The position numbers were made by a program, and so were the translations under genes. A stretch of DNA of 37,911 nucleotides, taken from Dehalococcoidia bacterium (GTDB lineage Bacteria; Chloroflexota; Dehalococcoidia; SM23-28-2; WHTN01). Below, piece after piece: positions 5,678 to 14,317 of this stretch. The DNA lies in contig WHTN01000014.1 of the NCBI GenBank assembly GCA_009377715.1, forward strand, positions 1-37,911. Direction: 5' to 3'. How positions within the stretch are numbered: the stretch's first letter is position 1; each line of letters starts with the position of its first letter. The notes below the pieces were generated by a model. The model saw nothing but the letters and a program-made list of their open reading frames with translations. It was not told where the DNA came from and searched no databases.

Positions 5678-8065
5678 GTGGCGAGAAACAGCAGCGGTTA
5701 TCGCCGTCGCTATCAGGCGTTGGGCCGCTTTAGCACCCGGCGGCATTACGGCAGTAAGCGGAACCCCGGTTCGTCTCGCTTATTGTGGCTCAGCGCGTTT
5801 ATCGGCGTTTTGAGTATCGCTGCTACGATCGCGGCAGCCAGCACGTCGATGGCTATTTTCCGCACCCACACCGATGAGCTTGTGCCACCTGAGCAAGCCA
5901 TCAGCCAGGGTTCCTTCGGGCCGAGCAACGTCTACGCTCGAGACGGCGAATTTCTGTACCAGTTCCTGGATCCCCTCATTGGCCTGCATGACCCCGTTAG
6001 GCTCGAAGAGATATCTCAGTGGATGATAAAGGCGACGATATCGACCGAGGACGCCAGCTTTTACGATAACCCCGGCATAAACATAAAGGGGTTGACACGA
6101 GCGGCGTACGAGAACTTCTTCCCAGGAGCGAACGAAGAGTTCCTAGCCGGTTCGGGCGGCAGTTCGATCACTCAGCAACTGGTGAAGAACGTCTACATAC
6201 CGGAGGAAGAGCGTGCCGAGAGGTCGGTGGACCGGAAGATAAAGGAAGTAGCGATCGCTCTGGAGTTAACCCGGCAGTATGAGAAAGACCAGATATTGGA
6301 GTGGTACCTCAACCAACTGTACTATGGCAACTTCGCTTACGGTGTTGAGGCGGCAGCGCAGAGGTATTTCGCTAAGAGCGCTGCCGATCTCACGCTGGCG
6401 GAATCAGCCCTGCTGGCGGGGATACCGCAGGCGCCTGGATTCTACACGCCAACGTTACCCGAAAACTATGAGGCGGCTATGAACAGACAGCACGAAGTGC
6501 TAGACCTCATGGTTGAGCATGGCGACATCAGCATAGAGGAGGCCGATGCGGCTAAGGCAGAGGAATTGGTCTTCCAAGGGTCTGATTTCCCGATCAGGTC
6601 GCCGCACTTCGTATTTTATGTGCGGGACGTATTGAACGCGATGTGCCACCGGAACTATCTGGATGTGCCCCAGGGCACGGACTGCGAAAATCTCATATCT
6701 CGAGGGGGTCTCACGATCACTACCACCCTGGATGTAAACCTTCAGGAGCAAGGTGTGGCTATCGTTCAGGAGAAGATATCGTCCATTGAGAGCGCTTATA
6801 ATGCGCATAACGGCTCTCTAGTGTCCATCGACCCGAAAACGGGCGAAATACTGGTAATGGTTGGCAGCCGCGACTACTGGCAAGAGGCCATAGACGGCGA
6901 AGTAAACGTCGCGATGAGGGACCGCTCGCCCGGTTCAACGGTCAAGGTCTTCACCTATCTCACAGCCCTTCTAAACGGCTGGAGCGCGGGGACGGCGCTC
7001 TGGGATGTGGCTATCCCCTGCCCTCCGCTATGCAATTCGCGCGGGGGCGTAGTTCAGAACTGGAATTTTAGTTTTACAGGACTGGTGAACGTACGCCAGG
7101 CCCTCTCCCAATCCATGAACGTGCCGGCCGTGCGCACGATTATGGATAACGGCGTCGAAAACGTCATCGATACGGCGCATAGCATGGGCATTACGAGCTG
7201 GGTCGATAGCAGCCTCTACGGCCCCGCCTTAACCATTGGCGGCGGCGAACTTAAGCTGCTGGATTTGACCTACGCTTATACCGTCCTTGCTAATAATGGC
7301 GTTATGCGGGGCGCTCCGACGGTGGGAAATCTCGAAACCGGGGAGGCCTTTCCTGAAGGCTATCGAGAACTCGATCCTGTCGCTATCCTAAAAGTAGAGG
7401 GACCTGATGGTCACATCCTTTATGAATTTGGGGCCCCTGAGGAGCGTGAAGTCGTCAACCCCGCCGCCGCTTACATTATTACTGACATACTCTGGCGGAA
7501 CGGCACGCCATGGAACGGCCTGACGATCGACCGCCCCTCGGCCACGAAAACGGGCACCAGCGAAGACTTCAAAGACGCTCTAGTGATGGGCTATACGCCA
7601 GATGTCGTAGCGGGCGTCTGGATGGGCAACTCCGACGGCTCGCCGATGCGCCCAGGCTTCTTCGGTTCGGTTGGCCCTGGGCCGGTTTGGCGCTCTTTCA
7701 TGCTGGCAGCGCACGAAGGCATGTCAGCGAGCGCTTTCCAGCGGCCGTCTGGACTGACGACTGTGCAGTCTTGCGTGGAGGGTCCTGCGTCATCGTCTCA
7801 GCCGAGCCAGTCGCCTCCCGCTTCAGGTTCTCCTGCGCCGCCGGCTGCGCCGGGACGGAAATGCGTATCAGACTTAGCTGTAGCGGGACTGCCTCGTTAC
7901 TTCCAGGGCACAACGCCGCCTGAAGCCCGAAGCAGGCTTGCCGAGCTCTTTACGCCGCCGCCTACCCCAACCCCGAGCGCAACGCCGGAGCCGACCCAGA
8001 CGCCAGCGCCGTCCTCAAGCCCATCGCCAACACCAGTTGCAACTGCAAGACCTCGGCGGCCATAG
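5678..8065 (+). CDS. Class A penicillin-binding protein (glycosyltransferase GT51 + transpeptidase)
   Basis: A 795-aa bifunctional peptidoglycan synthase. It has a basic cytoplasmic head, one membrane helix at about residues 36-57, the GT51 domain from about 80 to 270, the transpeptidase domain from about 350 to 700, and a Pro/Ser/Thr-rich tail. The GT51 signature is STEDASFYDNPGINIKG (catalytic Glu near 123), with Asn where many family members have His in EDxxFxxHxG. QQLVKNVY is also present. Transpeptidase motifs are STVK (about 420-423, catalytic Ser), SMN (479-481) and KTGTSE (624 on), all intact. It polymerises lipid II and cross-links stems on the outer face of the membrane. The start is GTG at 5678, 3 bases after the methyltransferase stop. 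Confidence 0.96.
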   Translation: MARNSSGYRRRYQALGRFSTRRHYGSKRNPGSSRLLWLSAFIGVLSIAATIAAASTSMAIFRTHTDELVPPEQAISQGSFGPSNVYARDGEFLYQFLDPLIGLHDPVRLEEISQWMIKATISTEDASFYDNPGINIKGLTRAAYENFFPGANEEFLAGSGGSSITQQLVKNVYIPEEERAERSVDRKIKEVAIALELTRQYEKDQILEWYLNQLYYGNFAYGVEAAAQRYFAKSAADLTLAESALLAGIPQAPGFYTPTLPENYEAAMNRQHEVLDLMVEHGDISIEEADAAKAEELVFQGSDFPIRSPHFVFYVRDVLNAMCHRNYLDVPQGTDCENLISRGGLTITTTLDVNLQEQGVAIVQEKISSIESAYNAHNGSLVSIDPKTGEILVMVGSRDYWQEAIDGEVNVAMRDRSPGSTVKVFTYLTALLNGWSAGTALWDVAIPCPPLCNSRGGVVQNWNFSFTGLVNVRQALSQSMNVPAVRTIMDNGVENVIDTAHSMGITSWVDSSLYGPALTIGGGELKLLDLTYAYTVLANNGVMRGAPTVGNLETGEAFPEGYRELDPVAILKVEGPDGHILYEFGAPEEREVVNPAAAYIITDILWRNGTPWNGLTIDRPSATKTGTSEDFKDALVMGYTPDVVAGVWMGNSDGSPMRPGFFGSVGPGPVWRSFMLAAHEGMSASAFQRPSGLTTVQSCVEGPASSSQPSQSPPASGSPAPPAAPGRKCVSDLAVAGLPRYFQGTTPPEARSRLAELFTPPPTPTPSATPEPTQTPAPSSSPSPTPVATARPRRP

Positions 8066-8137
8066 GGCGGAAGCTGCTATTTTCTATGGCCTATAGTCCA
8101 ATACGGTGCTAGGATAGCTCTCGGCGAGTTACCGTGT

Positions 8138-10375
8138 ATGGATGAAGCGAACCAGAAGAAAAGCCAGCGCTTTGTGCGCATCAAGAGGCAAGAGAATACG
8201 GAGCGCTCCGTTCCGACCCCGTCCGCACCCGAACAACCGACGACGGAGCCACTGCCGCGACCGCCCGAGTCCGAAGCCCACACTCGCATCGTCGTTCCGC
8301 GGCACGAGCGGCGTACCCAGGCAGACTTGGCCGACTCGAATGCTGACGTCGAACTACGTGAAGTGCGCTACGGCGTCACTTCGCGCCTGCCCTATTTAAG
8401 GGTCGTTCCCAAGCAGCGTAAGCTCGTCAGGGTAGCCCCCGGTCACATTCAGGCTACTGCTCTTGGCAGCAGACCCGTCGATGTGGTAGGTGGCTACTGG
8501 GCCGACATCAAGCGTGTCGTCATCGGGAGCCCTTATGCGACATCGCAAGCGATCCATGAGCGTCTAAGTAAGGTCAAGGCCATGTCCATTTTGGGGTCAG
8601 ACCCGCTATCTTCATCCGCCTATGCGACTGAAGAAGCCCTTATAGTCCTTGCCGTAGCCGGTTCAGCGGCACTATCTTATGCACTTCCCATTGCAGGCGT
8701 AATAGCGGCGCTGCTAGTCATAGTTACGCTTTCTTACCGCCAGACTCAGAGAGCGTACCCTAACGGGGGCGGGGCGTATATCGTAGCGCACGAGAACCTG
8801 GGAAGGAGACCTGGATTAACAGCGGCGGCGGCGCTACTCGTTGACTATGTTTTGCTGGTTTCTGTCAGCGTGGCGGCCGGCGTGGCTGCGATAACATCGG
8901 CAGCGCCAGTTTTGCACGATCTGCGCGTGCCAATAGGGGTGGCTGTAATTGCTTTCTTTACGTTAGGCAACCTAAGGGGCATCCGGGAGTCGGGCACACT
9001 GTTCGCAGCGCCTACTTATTTCTTTATCATATCTATGGCAGTAGTAATAGTAGTTGGGGTAGTTAAAGTTGCATTGGGAGAGGCCCCAGGTTCTTTACTA
9101 GAAAACGGGCCGCCACGGGAAGAGGTGGTGGTGACGCAAGGGCTAACGATGTGGCTGATCCTGCGGGCCTTCTCCTCGGGGGGAGCGGCTCTGACGGGTG
9201 TGGAAGCAATGTCTAACGCTGTGCCTAACTTTAAGCCTCCTGAAAGCCGAAATGCCCAAACTACCCTTACAGCAATGGCGGGGATAGCAATATTCCTCTT
9301 TGTTGGTATAACGTTCCTGAGCAGCCGCTACGGTCTTGTGCCGAGCGAAGAGGAAACTATTGTCTCAATGCTGGGGCGCGAAGTGCTTGGTGAGAACTTT
9401 TTATACTATGCATACCAGGCGACGACGGCAATGATACTTTTCCTGGCGGCAAACACAAGTTTCAATGCGTTTCCCTTGCTCTCAGCAATCCTAGCTAGGG
9501 ACGGTTATATGCCGCGACAATTTACCTTCAAGGGAGACCGACTCGCATATTCAAATGGAATTTTGATGCTGGCAGCAACGGCATCGCTTCTCTTGGCCGT
9601 ATTCGGCGGAGAAGTGACGCGACTGATACCGCTCTATGCCGTCGGGGTGTTCGTTTCGTTTACACTTTCTCAATCAGGCATGGTGAAGCACTGGTGGAAA
9701 TTACGTGAGAGCAGTTGGCGGACGAGCCTAGTAATCAATGGCGTAGGCGCAATAGCGACCGCGGTCGTAGCGGTGATTATAACCGCTACGAAGTTCACGC
9801 ACGGAGCTTGGATATCGATCATTATAATGTTCGTGCTCATCGTAATTTTCGCCCTAATTCGTCGGCATTACGATTGGTTTGAGGTGAAATTGCATATGGC
9901 CGGACGGCCGACATTGAATCTGCCACCGTCCCAAGTCGAAGGTATACAGGCTGGCGAACATATTGTTGTGCCGGTGGATGGCATCAATCGCGTTTCCACT
10001 GCTGCCATAGCGTTTGCCAAGAGCTTATCCACTAAGGTCACTGCTGCCTATATTACGGACGATGCAGAGCAGGGCGAGGAGTTTCGCCTGCGATGGCAGT
10101 CCTCTATCCCGGACGTGCCGTTGATGGTGATCGAATCGCCATATCGGGCGCTTGTCGTTCCGATCCTGGCTTATATCGAATCGCTGGAGGCTTCTGACCC
10201 GAACACCAGCGTAACTGTTGTGTTACCCAGATTTGTCACCAGCCACTGGTGGGAACGGTTTCTTCACAACCAGGACATCCTCCGCCTCAAGTCCTACCTT
10301 AACAAACGCTCGAAAGAGACGCGCGTTGTTGAACTTCCGTACCACTTAGGCGATGAGCTAGTCATCAACCCTTAA
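8138..10375 (+). CDS. APC superfamily permease, KimA/YdaO-like, with long N-terminal extension
   Basis: The protein is 745 aa. The first ~140 residues are hydrophilic and charged (KKSQRFVRIKRQENTERSVP and onward) with no recognised domain. The membrane core starts at MSILGSDPLSSSAYATEEAL (about 148) and contains about 12 helices to about 580; this opening and RAYPNGGGAYIVAHENLGRR are typical of the KimA (YdaO) branch of APC carriers. The last ~160 residues are soluble and resemble the universal-stress-like tail of these proteins (EHIVVPVDGINRVSTAAIAF). Known KimA proteins import potassium with protons and are inhibited by c-di-AMP; amino acid transport remains an alternative. The gene converges with, and overlaps by 18 bp, the end of the next gene. 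No clear ribosome binding site is seen. Confidence 0.85.
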   Translation: MDEANQKKSQRFVRIKRQENTERSVPTPSAPEQPTTEPLPRPPESEAHTRIVVPRHERRTQADLADSNADVELREVRYGVTSRLPYLRVVPKQRKLVRVAPGHIQATALGSRPVDVVGGYWADIKRVVIGSPYATSQAIHERLSKVKAMSILGSDPLSSSAYATEEALIVLAVAGSAALSYALPIAGVIAALLVIVTLSYRQTQRAYPNGGGAYIVAHENLGRRPGLTAAAALLVDYVLLVSVSVAAGVAAITSAAPVLHDLRVPIGVAVIAFFTLGNLRGIRESGTLFAAPTYFFIISMAVVIVVGVVKVALGEAPGSLLENGPPREEVVVTQGLTMWLILRAFSSGGAALTGVEAMSNAVPNFKPPESRNAQTTLTAMAGIAIFLFVGITFLSSRYGLVPSEEETIVSMLGREVLGENFLYYAYQATTAMILFLAANTSFNAFPLLSAILARDGYMPRQFTFKGDRLAYSNGILMLAATASLLLAVFGGEVTRLIPLYAVGVFVSFTLSQSGMVKHWWKLRESSWRTSLVINGVGAIATAVVAVIITATKFTHGAWISIIIMFVLIVIFALIRRHYDWFEVKLHMAGRPTLNLPPSQVEGIQAGEHIVVPVDGINRVSTAAIAFAKSLSTKVTAAYITDDAEQGEEFRLRWQSSIPDVPLMVIESPYRALVVPILAYIESLEASDPNTSVTVVLPRFVTSHWWERFLHNQDILRLKSYLNKRSKETRVVELPYHLGDELVINP

Positions 10376-11569
10376 TTCGTCTAGCAAGGCGTCAAGCTCT
10401 TCGACGCTGGACACCTTGCCCATCGTTTGCACGAAATCGCTTAGCGAGGCGCTCCGTTCGCGTACGGTCTGCACTTTAGGCCCGATGGGGCTGCTCGACG
10501 CGGGCGTGTCCGCGTACGTGCCGTGAAAGGCGAAGAACGCTTGGTTGATCTTGCGGATGTAGTAGCCGTTCTCGGCGAGGAAGAGCCGCTTCTGCTCCAT
10601 TAGCGTTTCTGCCTCCTCGACCTCCTTCTGCGCCAGCAGTTCATCTACGGCAAGACGCAATTCTCGCATCTCTTTGTTGAAATCGATGCCGCTTTGGGCC
10701 GGCCCCTGCGATGCTGCTGGCGCCTGCGCGGACGGGAATCGCTGGTACACCACCGCGGCGATCTCGCGCCCGCTGATATTGGCGACCGTTTCGTTGATCG
10801 TGCGCATCTCTTCGTTATCGAAATAGCGTCGCCCGAGCGGTTGGAAGACTAAGTACTGATGTATCCACTCATGCGCGGCCAACTCCACGGCTCGCTCGTA
10901 GCTGGCATCGTCGGTGACGGTGCTGGGGTACGTAGCCACGCCACCGGTCGTATCGACGAGTGCCGAAACGCCGTCGGCTTCGGCATTGGCTTCGAGGCTC
11001 GAGATTTCGTCGAGGGTCATATCGTTGCGCAGCAAGTACGACCGTTCGAGTTTGATGCTGTCACGCGGCGAAATGACGAGCACCCTTGGCGAGCCGCCTA
11101 GCTCCATATCGACGGGCGGGAAGACCGTATCGATGCCGTCGAATAAAGGCGGCGAAAGTGTGAGCCCTTGCTGCTTTAAGGTGTCGGATACGCGGCCTTC
11201 GATGATTTTTTCTACGCGGTTTTCAAGTTCTCGCCTATCGCTTTCGGCATTGCTAAGCCGCTCGGCCGCTGCATTATCGCCTTCGGGTATGAGGCGTTGT
11301 AGCCGCTCGATCTTACCGCCCAGTTCGAAGTAGCGCTGCAACATGGCGTCTTCGTCGCCTACGTCCCGCCCGAGAAAGAAGTCGCCGATGAGATGGAGCC
11401 AGCGACCCGGCACGTGTTCAAGCTCCCAGTGCAGAAGGCTGTGGCCGTACGGTTGCGCCACCGCCGCGATGGTATCCGAAGGCTCCCGGCGCGCGAGCAT
11501 GACGCCGGCTGTGATGCTAAAAGCGAGCAGGATTAGGGTGATGGCGGAGATACTTAGGCGCAAGCACAT
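10358..11569 (-). CDS. Membrane-anchored putative zinc metallopeptidase (HEWxH), unknown family
   Basis: From the ATG at 11569 the protein is 403 aa; a TTG at 11605 would add 12 residues but lies inside a hairpin. It starts MCLRLSISAITLILLAFSIT, a signal anchor. The body is mostly charged and helical. At about two thirds, ELAAHEWIHQYLVFQPLG carries HExxH, and NETVANISGREIAA follows about 25 residues later, giving a glutamate at a distance used as third zinc ligand in gluzincins. This supports a zinc peptidase facing outside the membrane, but I do not recognise the family. It follows nadE on the same strand with a 12-bp-stem hairpin between them. Its 3' end overlaps the permease gene by 18 bp. 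Confidence 0.7.
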   Translation of the reverse strand: MCLRLSISAITLILLAFSITAGVMLARREPSDTIAAVAQPYGHSLLHWELEHVPGRWLHLIGDFFLGRDVGDEDAMLQRYFELGGKIERLQRLIPEGDNAAAERLSNAESDRRELENRVEKIIEGRVSDTLKQQGLTLSPPLFDGIDTVFPPVDMELGGSPRVLVISPRDSIKLERSYLLRNDMTLDEISSLEANAEADGVSALVDTTGGVATYPSTVTDDASYERAVELAAHEWIHQYLVFQPLGRRYFDNEEMRTINETVANISGREIAAVVYQRFPSAQAPAASQGPAQSGIDFNKEMRELRLAVDELLAQKEVEEAETLMEQKRLFLAENGYYIRKINQAFFAFHGTYADTPASSSPIGPKVQTVRERSASLSDFVQTMGKVSSVEELDALLDELRVDD

Positions 11570-11583
11570 TCGTATAGCGCCAT

Positions 11584-11635
11584 AATGCGATACTACGTGG
11601 CTCAATAGTATCGCATTAACGGTTGATGCGATACT
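11584..11635. repeat. Perfect 12-bp inverted repeat plus a third copy of the arm
   Basis: AATGCGATACTA (11584-11595) and TAGTATCGCATT (11606-11617) pair perfectly around a 10-base loop. ATGCGATACT occurs again at 11626-11635. The cluster lies between the nadE stop (11645) and the next gene on the same strand. It may be an operator with three half-sites or an RNA hairpin that limits read-through; no T-run follows. Confidence 0.7.
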
Positions 11636-11644
11636 GGCGTCGCG

Positions 11645-13378
11645 CTAAGAAGGGCTATAGCGGTTCGCGATCGGCAGGCGGCGGTCGCGGCCAAAAGCGC
11701 GTGGCGTGATCTTGATGCCCGGCGGCGCCTGGCGGCGCTTATATTCGCTGCCGTTGATGAGCTTGATCACCTTCCGTACGATAACTTCGTCGAAGCCCAT
11801 GGCCGCGATCTCGTCGAGACCTTTGTCGTTTTCCACATACGCCTCAATGATGGGGTCGAGCACTTCGTACGGCGGCAAGCTGTCCTGATCGGTCTGGTTC
11901 GGCCGGAGTTCGGCGGAAGGCGCTTTATCGATTACCGACCGTGGGATGACCGGACTCGGCGCCTGCGCATTACGGTACTCTGATAGGCGGTAGACGAGCG
12001 TTTTGGGCACGTCCTTTATCACCGCGAAGCCCCCGGCCATGTCGCCGTAGAGGGTCGAATAGCCGCAGGCCATTTCGCTCTTGTTGCCCGTCGTCAGCAC
12101 AAGCCAGCCGAACTTGTTCGATAGCGCCATAAGGTAGTTGCCGCGTATCCGGGCCTGGAGGTTCTCTTCGGCGGTGCCGAAGTCGGTGCCATCGAACGGT
12201 TCGGAGAGGGCGTTCAGATGAGCGCTAAAAACCTCTTCGATGGGGACGATCAGCATGCGGATGCCGAGGTTCTCGGCCACTTGCTTGGCGTCGAGGACGG
12301 AGCCTTCGGACGAGAACCGTGAGGGCATCGCGACGCCGACGACGTTCTCGGGCCCGAGCGCGTCTGCGGCGATCGCAGCCGTGATGCTTGAATCGATGCC
12401 GCCGGATAAACCGATGACCACTTTGTGAAAGCCAGTCTTGTGCACGTAGTCTTTGGTTCCCATCACCAATGCAGAATAGACCTCTGCCTCCCCGTCGAGT
12501 GGCGCCACCGTGTGCGGGGTCAAAGGTGGCTTTGGTTCGGCCGCCGGTTCATCGGAGACGTGGATGCGCGGAATGCCGTTGCCGTTCAGCAGGTCGAGAC
12601 GTTCTTGGCGTCGGCGCGGGTTGTGCAGGCGCGCCTGGACTACTTCGTCGAGGTTTAGATCGCAGAGCAGCAGGTCTTCCTCGAAGGATGGGCCGTGCGC
12701 TAGCAGTTCGCCTTGGGCGTTGAAGATCATGCTGTTGCCATCGAAGACTAGTTCGTCCTGTCCGCCGACTAGGTTGACGTAACAAACGACCGCCGAATTG
12801 TCCGAGGCGCGCGTGCCGATCATCCTCTCGCGGAAGTGGCGCTTGCCCGCGTGGAACGGCGAAGAGTTGATGTTGACGATGACCTGGGCCCCCGCCAAAG
12901 CCTGCGAACGGAGCGGATCGCCCGGATACCAGATGTCCTCACAGATGTTAACGCCGATAGGGACGCCCGCCACCGTATAGACGGGGCAACGCGTGCCGAC
13001 CTGGAAGTAGCGATTTTCATCGAAGACGCCGTAGTTCGGTAGGAACTGCTTGTGGTAGACGTCAACCAGACGGCCGTCGTGAATGACGGCCGCGGCGTTG
13101 TAGATGTCGTCGCGCTGATCGACGAAGCCGACTACCGCCGTAATGCCGTCGCAGTGGGCGATCACCTCCTCGAGTCCTTCGCGATTGTCCTGGATGAACT
13201 GGGGTCGGAGGAGCAGGTCTTCCGGAGGGTAACCGGTGATAGTCAACTCCGGAAAGGCGATCAGATCGGCGCCGAGGTCGCGGGCGCGCGCTATGTATTC
13301 GCCGGTCTTCGTAACGTTGCCGTCGAGATCGCCAACGGTTGTGTTTATCTGGGCGAGTGCCACTCGAAGCGTGCGCAT
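11645..13378 (-). CDS. nadE: Glutamine-dependent NAD+ synthetase
   Basis: This cytosolic enzyme makes NAD+ from deamido-NAD+, ATP and glutamine, the last step of NAD synthesis. The 577-aa protein is the two-domain form. The N-terminal nitrilase-type glutaminase has Glu44 (FPELTITGY), Lys110 (VYHKQFLPN) and Cys146 (GVNICEDIW), a complete triad. The C-terminal synthetase has the PP-loop GLSGGIDSSITAAIAAD at about 320-336, followed by GVAMPSRFSSEGS and TGNKSEMACGYSTLYGDMAG. Length and motifs are normal. It diverges from degV across a 92-bp gap that contains promoter-like boxes for both genes. Confidence 0.97.
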   Translation of the reverse strand: MRTLRVALAQINTTVGDLDGNVTKTGEYIARARDLGADLIAFPELTITGYPPEDLLLRPQFIQDNREGLEEVIAHCDGITAVVGFVDQRDDIYNAAAVIHDGRLVDVYHKQFLPNYGVFDENRYFQVGTRCPVYTVAGVPIGVNICEDIWYPGDPLRSQALAGAQVIVNINSSPFHAGKRHFRERMIGTRASDNSAVVCYVNLVGGQDELVFDGNSMIFNAQGELLAHGPSFEEDLLLCDLNLDEVVQARLHNPRRRQERLDLLNGNGIPRIHVSDEPAAEPKPPLTPHTVAPLDGEAEVYSALVMGTKDYVHKTGFHKVVIGLSGGIDSSITAAIAADALGPENVVGVAMPSRFSSEGSVLDAKQVAENLGIRMLIVPIEEVFSAHLNALSEPFDGTDFGTAEENLQARIRGNYLMALSNKFGWLVLTTGNKSEMACGYSTLYGDMAGGFAVIKDVPKTLVYRLSEYRNAQAPSPVIPRSVIDKAPSAELRPNQTDQDSLPPYEVLDPIIEAYVENDKGLDEIAAMGFDEVIVRKVIKLINGSEYKRRQAPPGIKITPRAFGRDRRLPIANRYSPS

Positions 13379-13389
13379 AGTACGCTACG

Positions 13390-13419
13390 ATTATCTATCT
13401 TCCGCTATAACCTAAGCAA
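13390..13419 (-). promoter_or_regulatory. Putative nadE promoter
   Basis: Read on the minus strand, TTGCTT, an 18-base spacer and GATAAT lie upstream of the nadE ATG (13378), with 11 bases between the -10 box and the ATG. The mRNA leader would be only a few bases long. No ribosome binding site is seen. Confidence 0.4.
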
Positions 13420-13457
13420 TAAGACACCTTTCCCTTCCTCAGATACGTAGGCGACGT

Positions 13458-13463
13458 TATACT
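13458..13463 (+). promoter_or_regulatory. -10 box of degV, predicted leaderless
   Basis: TATACT ends exactly 7 bases before the degV ATG at 13471, and no ribosome binding site lies between them. A weak -35 (TTCCTC, 13435-13440) is at 17-base spacing. Confidence 0.5.
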
Positions 13464-13470
13464 AGCGGAT

Positions 13471-14313
13471 ATGGCTGTAAAAGTTGTCACCGATAGCGCA
13501 GCAGACCTGCCTCCGGACGTAGTTCAAGAGCTTGATATCGCGGTGGTGCCGCTTAACGTGCTTTTCGGCGAGGCTAACTACCGCGATGGCGTTGAAATCG
13601 ACGCCGACCACTTCTATTCGATGCTCACCACGAACGAAACGTTTCCCACTACGTCAGCCCCGGCTGTCGGTGATTTTCGCGAGGTCTATGAGCGATTGCT
13701 CGGCGAGACCGATTCCATCGTTTCGGTCCATATACCGGCGAAGCTTTCCGGCACTATCAACGCTGCTTTGAGCGCGAGAGAGACCATTGAGAAGCCCGAG
13801 CGCATCGAGATCGTCGATTCGCAATCTGTATCGCTCGGTTTGGGGATAATAGCTATTGCGGCAGCCCGCGCGGCCAAGGCAGGGGCCAGCTTAGAGGAAG
13901 TGGTCCGTGTTGCATCCGAGGCAGTGCCCAAGATGAACATTTTCTTCGCTTTGGAGACGCTGGAATATTTGCGACGTGGCGGCCGCATCGGTCGAGCGCA
14001 GGCATTTTTGGGTTCGCTGCTTAGCGTCCGGCCCGTCCTGGCCGTCCACGATGGCGAGATCCATCCCATCGCCCGAGAACGCACGCGAGCGCGTGCTGTA
14101 GAGCGGGTCGTCGAGCTGGTGAGTGAACGGAAGGGCGCCACCGACGTAGCGATCGTGCACGCCAACACCGCCGACGAGGCGGAGCACGTTCAACAGCGTC
14201 TTAAGAGTTTGTTTCCTCACGCTAACTTTTATATGGGGAGAATTTCGCCCGTACTCGGCGCTCACGCCGGCCCCGGGGTTATAGGCGCCGGCGTTTTGGA
14301 GGGGGGCGCTTGA
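13471..14313 (+). CDS. degV: DegV family fatty-acid-binding protein
   Basis: A 280-aa cytosolic protein of the DegV/FakB family, which hold a fatty acid; FakB members present it to the kinase FakA for phosphorylation. It starts MAVKVVTDSAADLPPDVVQE, the standard DegV opening with TDSxxDLP. The loop FPTTSAPAVGDFREVYERLL supplies the family's TSxP motif, and VHIPAKLSGTINAALSAR, RGGRIGRAQAFLGSLLSVRP and the glycine-rich C-terminus GAHAGPGVIGAG complete the pattern. fakA is not in the window, so a FakB role is not shown. The recG frame begins 4 bases after the degV stop, so co-transcription is likely. Confidence 0.93.
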   Translation: MAVKVVTDSAADLPPDVVQELDIAVVPLNVLFGEANYRDGVEIDADHFYSMLTTNETFPTTSAPAVGDFREVYERLLGETDSIVSVHIPAKLSGTINAALSARETIEKPERIEIVDSQSVSLGLGIIAIAAARAAKAGASLEEVVRVASEAVPKMNIFFALETLEYLRRGGRIGRAQAFLGSLLSVRPVLAVHDGEIHPIARERTRARAVERVVELVSERKGATDVAIVHANTADEAEHVQQRLKSLFPHANFYMGRISPVLGAHAGPGVIGAGVLEGGA

Positions 14314-14317
14314 GGAC

